This document shows, in pieces, positions 60,779-64,000 of a stretch of 64,000 nt of DNA; the first letter of the stretch is position 1; each line of letters starts with the position of its first letter. The translations under genes and the position numbers were made by a program. The DNA is from Dyella halodurans (GTDB lineage: Bacteria; Pseudomonadota; Gammaproteobacteria; Xanthomonadales; Rhodanobacteraceae), in contig NZ_JAPDPF010000007.1 of assembly GCF_026283925.1 (NCBI RefSeq), positions 124,001-188,000 on the forward strand, given 5' to 3'. The notes beneath the pieces were generated by a model that was given only the letters and a program-made list of their open reading frames with translations, did not search any database and was not told the origin of the DNA.

Positions 60779-61906
60779 ATGAGCAAGCGTGATTACTACG
60801 AAATCCTGAGCGTCGAACGCACGGTCACCGAGGCCGAGCTGAAGAAGTCGTTCCGCCGGCTGGCGATGAAGTTCCACCCGGACCGTTGCCCGGACGATCC
60901 GCACGCGCAGGAGAAGTTCAAGGAGGCCAAAGAGGCCTACGAAGTGCTGTCCGATCCGCAGAAGCGTGCGATGTACGACCAGCACGGCCATGCCGCCTTC
61001 GAGCACGGCATGGGCGGTGGTCGCGGTGGTGCCGGCTTCGGCGACATGGGCGACATCTTCGGCGATATTTTTGGCGACATCTTCGGCATGGGCGGCGGAC
61101 GCGGTCGCGCGCGCCGTGGCTCGGACCTGCGCTACATCATGGAGCTCGACCTCGAGGAGGCCGTGTTCGGGGTCGAGCGCAAGTTCGAGATTCCCACCCA
61201 GGTCAACTGCCATCATTGCAATGGCTCGGGTTCGGCGGACGGCAAGACCGTGCAGTGCCGCACCTGCCAGGGTCATGGCCGCGTGCGCATGCAGAACGGC
61301 ATCTTCTCGATCCAGCAGGCCTGCCCGCATTGCGGCGGCAGTGGCCAGGCGATCGAGAAGCCCTGCAAGGAATGCGACGGCGAAGGCCGCCTGCAGGAAA
61401 CCCGCGCCTTGTCGGTGAATATTCCCGCAGGCGTGGACAATGGCGATCGCATCCGCCTGGCCGGACAGGGCGAAGCCGGCCCCGCCGGCAGCGAGGCGGG
61501 CGACCTGTATGTGGAAGTGCGCGTGCGCGAGCACGCGATCTTCCAGCGCGACGGCAACGACCTGCATTGCGAGCTGCCGATCCGTTTTTCGCAGGCTGCC
61601 CTGGGCGCCGAGCTGCAAGTGCCCACGCTGGAAGGCGAAGTGGCCATCACCATTCCGCCGGAAACGCAGACGGGCCAGCTGTTCCGCTTGCGCGGGCGTG
61701 GCGTGAAGTCGGTGCGCAGCAGTCGCACCGGCGATTTGATCTGCCGCGTGGTGGTGGAGACACCGGTGCGCCTGACCAAGGCGCAGCGCGAGCTGCTCGA
61801 GCAGCTCGAAGCCACCTTCTCCGCTAGCGATGCTGATCAGCACACGCCGCGCGCGAAGACCTGGGTGGACGGCGTCAAGCAGTTCTGGTCGCGCGTCACT
61901 TCGTAA
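60779..61906 (+). CDS. dnaJ: Chaperone protein DnaJ (Hsp40)
   Basis: A 375-residue protein starting [21 protein letters not shown] domain with HPD at 33-35, Gly/Phe-rich linker with repeated [13 protein letters not shown], four zinc-finger repeats ([32 protein letters not shown]) and two C-terminal beta domains. It delivers substrates to DnaK and stimulates ATP hydrolysis. An upstream in-frame ATG (60764) would add five residues. Confidence 0.97.
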   Translation: MSKRDYYEILSVERTVTEAELKKSFRRLAMKFHPDRCPDDPHAQEKFKEAKEAYEVLSDPQKRAMYDQHGHAAFEHGMGGGRGGAGFGDMGDIFGDIFGDIFGMGGGRGRARRGSDLRYIMELDLEEAVFGVERKFEIPTQVNCHHCNGSGSADGKTVQCRTCQGHGRVRMQNGIFSIQQACPHCGGSGQAIEKPCKECDGEGRLQETRALSVNIPAGVDNGDRIRLAGQGEAGPAGSEAGDLYVEVRVREHAIFQRDGNDLHCELPIRFSQAALGAELQVPTLEGEVAITIPPETQTGQLFRLRGRGVKSVRSSRTGDLICRVVVETPVRLTKAQRELLEQLEATFSASDADQHTPRAKTWVDGVKQFWSRVTS

Positions 61907-62030
61907 CTGTCTGCGCCTTCCCCGCCCAGGGAAGGCGCCCCCCATGCGGACTTGCCCGTGTACGCCGCTGCTGGCTGCCGTTAGCATCGCGTCTGCCGTC
62001 TTTGCTGCTACGCCCGGAAGGAGTCCACGC

Positions 62031-62834
62031 ATGAGCCGTCCCGTTCGACTCGCCATCAATGGCGCCACTGGCCGCATGGGGCAGGCCTTGCTCGGCCTGG
62101 TCAGGGACGATGCACGCTTCAACCTGGTCGCTGCCATGACCTCGCCAGCTTCATCGCGTCTGGGGCAGCCGGTTTTTGTCGGTGACGACAGCTTGTGCTT
62201 CACGCATGGTTGGCCGGGCGCCAACACGCTCGATGTAGTAGTCGACTTCAGCGGTCCGGCGGGACTGGCCGAAGCCTTGACCTATTGCGAGTCGCATGAG
62301 GTGGCCTTGGTGACCGGTACGACCGGTGTCGATGCAAGCTTCAGCCAACGGCTGGCGTCGTCGGCGCAACGCATCGCGCTGCTGAGGGCCGCCAATTTCA
62401 GTCTCGGCGTCGCCGTGCTGACACGCTTGCTGCGTGAGGCTGCGGCAGCACTGCCTAATTGGGATCTGGACATCATCGAGGCGCATCACAATCGCAAGGA
62501 AGATGCTCCCTCGGGTACGGCGCTTGCATTGGGTGAAGCGGCCGCTGCTGCCCGTGCGACTTCACTCGCTGAAAGTGCCGTCTATGCGCGCGAAGGTCGC
62601 ACGGGTCCGCGCGAACACGGCACAATTGGTTTTGCGGTCGTACGTGGTGGCGATATCGTCGGCGAGCACCTTGCCTTGCTGATGGGGCAGGGCGAACGCG
62701 TGGAACTCGCGCATCGCGCCACGGATCGCTCCATCTTCGCTCGTGGTGCATTGGAAGCGGCGCACTGGCTCAGCGGGCGCACGCCAGGGTCTTATGATCT
62801 CGATGCGATGCTGAGCGAACGCGCCGGGCGCTAA
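62031..62834 (+). CDS. dapB: 4-hydroxy-tetrahydrodipicolinate reductase
   Basis: A 267-residue enzyme. The nucleotide site LAINGATGRMGQALL and the catalytic EAHHNRKEDAPSGTAL are intact, with VRGGDIVGEHLALLMGQGERVELAHRATDRSIFARGAL at the C-terminal domain. It reduces HTPA to tetrahydrodipicolinate in lysine/diaminopimelate synthesis. GGAAGGAG lies 7 nt before the ATG. The position after dnaJ is seen in other Xanthomonadales. Confidence 0.96.
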   Translation: MSRPVRLAINGATGRMGQALLGLVRDDARFNLVAAMTSPASSRLGQPVFVGDDSLCFTHGWPGANTLDVVVDFSGPAGLAEALTYCESHEVALVTGTTGVDASFSQRLASSAQRIALLRAANFSLGVAVLTRLLREAAAALPNWDLDIIEAHHNRKEDAPSGTALALGEAAAAARATSLAESAVYAREGRTGPREHGTIGFAVVRGGDIVGEHLALLMGQGERVELAHRATDRSIFARGALEAAHWLSGRTPGSYDLDAMLSERAGR

Positions 62835-62870
62835 CAGGGCGACCACACGGTGCCCCTGCCTTCATCACCC

Positions 62871-62922
62871 TCGTCATCCCAGCTTGACCAGCCCTTCGGC
62901 TGTCGAGAGCTGCTGGGATGAC
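62871..62922. repeat. CGTCATCCCAGC hairpin repeat, copy 2
   Basis: CGTCATCCCAGC (62871-62882) and GCTGGGATGACG (62911-62922) are the same 12-bp arms as at 8981-9008. The interior here is longer and itself folds (CAGCC-CTTC-GGCTG). The remaining 296 bp up to 63218 contains no gene I can support. Confidence 0.7.
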
Positions 62923-63218
62923 GGCAAGGGCGGGGCGCACGTCTTGCTTGTCTGCCTGGATGGTCGCCAGTACCATGCCAGGCATTGTCATTGGGGAGTA
63001 GCCATCCTCACCCCACTCGCAGGCGATGTCGGCCTGCGATTCCAGAGGAATCCGCGTCAACAGACTTGAAGCCCCGGCTTCATGGCGTGGATGGCCCACC
63101 GATCACCATCAGGTGTCGGTAGCCCGGCGAGACCTTTGGCCGCGACGCGCTTACCCTGCCGGGCGAGCTCGCGTCGTCGAGCCAATGGTTGTTCGCTCGC
63201 CCGGCCCTGGAAATACGC

Positions 63219-64000
63219 ATGCTTACCGCGTTGTTGTTCCTGCTTTCGGCTAGTGCGATCTATCTCGCCTGCGAATTCTTCGTCAATGGCGTGGAATGGT
63301 TTGGCCGCAAGCTCAGCCTTGGTGCTACGGCCACCGGCTCGGTGCTGGCGGCATTCGGCACGGCCTTGCCCGAGAGCGCCGTCACCTTTGTTGCCGTGAT
63401 CTTCGGCAAGACGCCGGAACAGAAAGACATTGGCGTGGGTGCCGCCTTGGGCGGGCCGCTCGTGCTCGCCACGATTGCCTATGCCGTGGTGGGCGTGGCG
63501 TTGTGGATGAATCGCCGCAAGTTGCAGCGCGTCGATGCCTTTGTTCGGGTCGAGCATGCCCGCCTGGCGCGGGACCAGTCGTGGTTCCTGGCGATCTTCG
63601 TGGTCAAGTGCGGCCTGGGTCTGGTGGCCTTTGCCTTCAAGCCCTGGTTGGGCGTGTTGTTTCTCTGCGCCTACGGGCTGTACGTGTGGCGTGAGCTGAA
63701 GGACGACAGCACCGCGCCGGAAGAGGAAGAGCTCGAGCCGCTGAAGCTTCGCCCTAAGGACGGCGACCCGGGCTTGTGGTGGATCGTGCTGCAGACCACG
63801 CTGGCCTTGCTGGTGATCGCGTTCGCTTCTCACACCTTCGTCAAACAGATCGAGACCATTGGCGTCGCCTTGCAGCTATCGCCGCACCTGGTAGCCCTGG
63901 TGCTGAGCCCGGTGGCCACCGAGTTGCCGGAGACGATGAATGCGCTGATCTGGGTACGCCAGGGCAAGGAGCGGCTCGCCCTGGCGAACATCTCCGGTGC
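63219..64000 (+). CDS. Sodium/calcium exchanger-family membrane protein (3' end outside window)
   Basis: An open frame starting MLTALLFLLSASAIYLACEFFVNG runs off the right edge after 260 codons. The two alpha-repeat motifs of cation/Ca2+ exchangers are present: GATATGSVLAAFGTALPESAV in the first half and LSPHLVALVLSPVATELPETMNALIWV in the second. A charged cytoplasmic loop (about 165-185, EEEELEPLKL) separates the halves. It resembles YrbG-type exchangers. A weak ribosome binding site (CTGGAAA) precedes it. The ion specificity is not deducible. Confidence 0.88.
   Translation, partial: MLTALLFLLSASAIYLACEFFVNGVEWFGRKLSLGATATGSVLAAFGTALPESAVTFVAVIFGKTPEQKDIGVGAALGGPLVLATIAYAVVGVALWMNRRKLQRVDAFVRVEHARLARDQSWFLAIFVVKCGLGLVAFAFKPWLGVLFLCAYGLYVWRELKDDSTAPEEEELEPLKLRPKDGDPGLWWIVLQTTLALLVIAFASHTFVKQIETIGVALQLSPHLVALVLSPVATELPETMNALIWVRQGKERLALANISG

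Noticed and set aside
63057-63833. 258-codon minus-strand open frame near the right edge
   Set aside because: It is antisense to the cation exchanger frame, which shows both exchanger motifs and runs off the window edge.

Overview
The window is a 64 kb piece of a GC-rich gammaproteobacterial chromosome. Gene content and order (nusA-infB-rbfA-truB-rpsO-pnp, mtnA next to gyrA, class III phaE-phaC, hrcA-grpE-dnaK-dnaJ-dapB, a Fur lacking the CxxC pair, a tmRNA tag reading ANDDNYAPTALAA) point to the Xanthomonadales, most likely Rhodanobacteraceae (Dyella / Luteibacter / Rhodanobacter-like). This placement is inference from gene content; no marker could be searched. It is almost entirely core chromosome: no prophage, no integrase, no transposase, no CRISPR array and no tRNA gene were found.

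Layout. 1-8.9 kb: end of rimP, nusA, infB, rbfA, truB, rpsO, pnp (transcription, translation initiation, ribosome maturation, RNA decay). 9.1-11.5 kb: PHA synthase PhaE/PhaC and a small PspC protein. 11.6-15.8 kb: mtnA, a GtrA-like membrane protein, gyrA. 15.9-19.9 kb: peroxiredoxin, cbpA, pilH, acuI and a LOG-family hydrolase. 20-25.7 kb: the sucA-sucB-lpd operon for 2-oxoglutarate dehydrogenase, on the minus strand. 25.9-28.9 kb: a GNAT protein, the L16 arginine hydroxylase RoxA and a TauE-type exporter. 29-39 kb: an assimilatory sulfate reduction cluster (cysJ, cysI, cysH, a fused ATP sulfurylase/APS kinase, cysB, cysG, cysK). 39-42.3 kb: purB and fumC. 42.4-46.5 kb: envelope lipoproteins and a YtrA-type autoregulated ABC exporter operon. 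46.7-49 kb: an atypical SDR and a sparse stretch with two small orphan genes. 49-52.3 kb: ssrA (tmRNA), GNAT, smpB, ratA, ratB, bamE, fur. 52.6-55 kb: a MASE1 sensor kinase with a divergent LuxR-type regulator. 55-62.8 kb: recN and the hrcA-grpE-dnaK-dnaJ-dapB heat-shock block. The right edge holds a truncated cation/Ca2+ exchanger.

How genes work together. CysJIH, Sat-ApsK, CysG (siroheme for CysI), CysK and CysB form a nearly self-contained route from sulfate to cysteine. ssrA and smpB lie about 0.6 kb apart and form the trans-translation pair. SucAB-Lpd, FumC and AcuI belong to central metabolism. HrcA/GrpE/DnaK/DnaJ and the distant CbpA form the Hsp70 system.

The most unusual signal is not a gene. 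Two 273-bp intergenic elements (17990-18262 and 40651-40923, opposite orientation) end in 31-bp perfect inverted repeats bounded by TA. Each encloses two further long hairpins whose loops carry exactly complementary 16-mers. All three differences between the terminal arms of the two copies are compensated on the opposite arm. One copy supplies the stop codon of acuI; the other fills the region upstream of fumC. They look like a non-autonomous, TA-targeting, structure-conserved element. Two other repeat families are visible: about 157 bp at convergent gene junctions, and a CGTCATCCCAGC hairpin.
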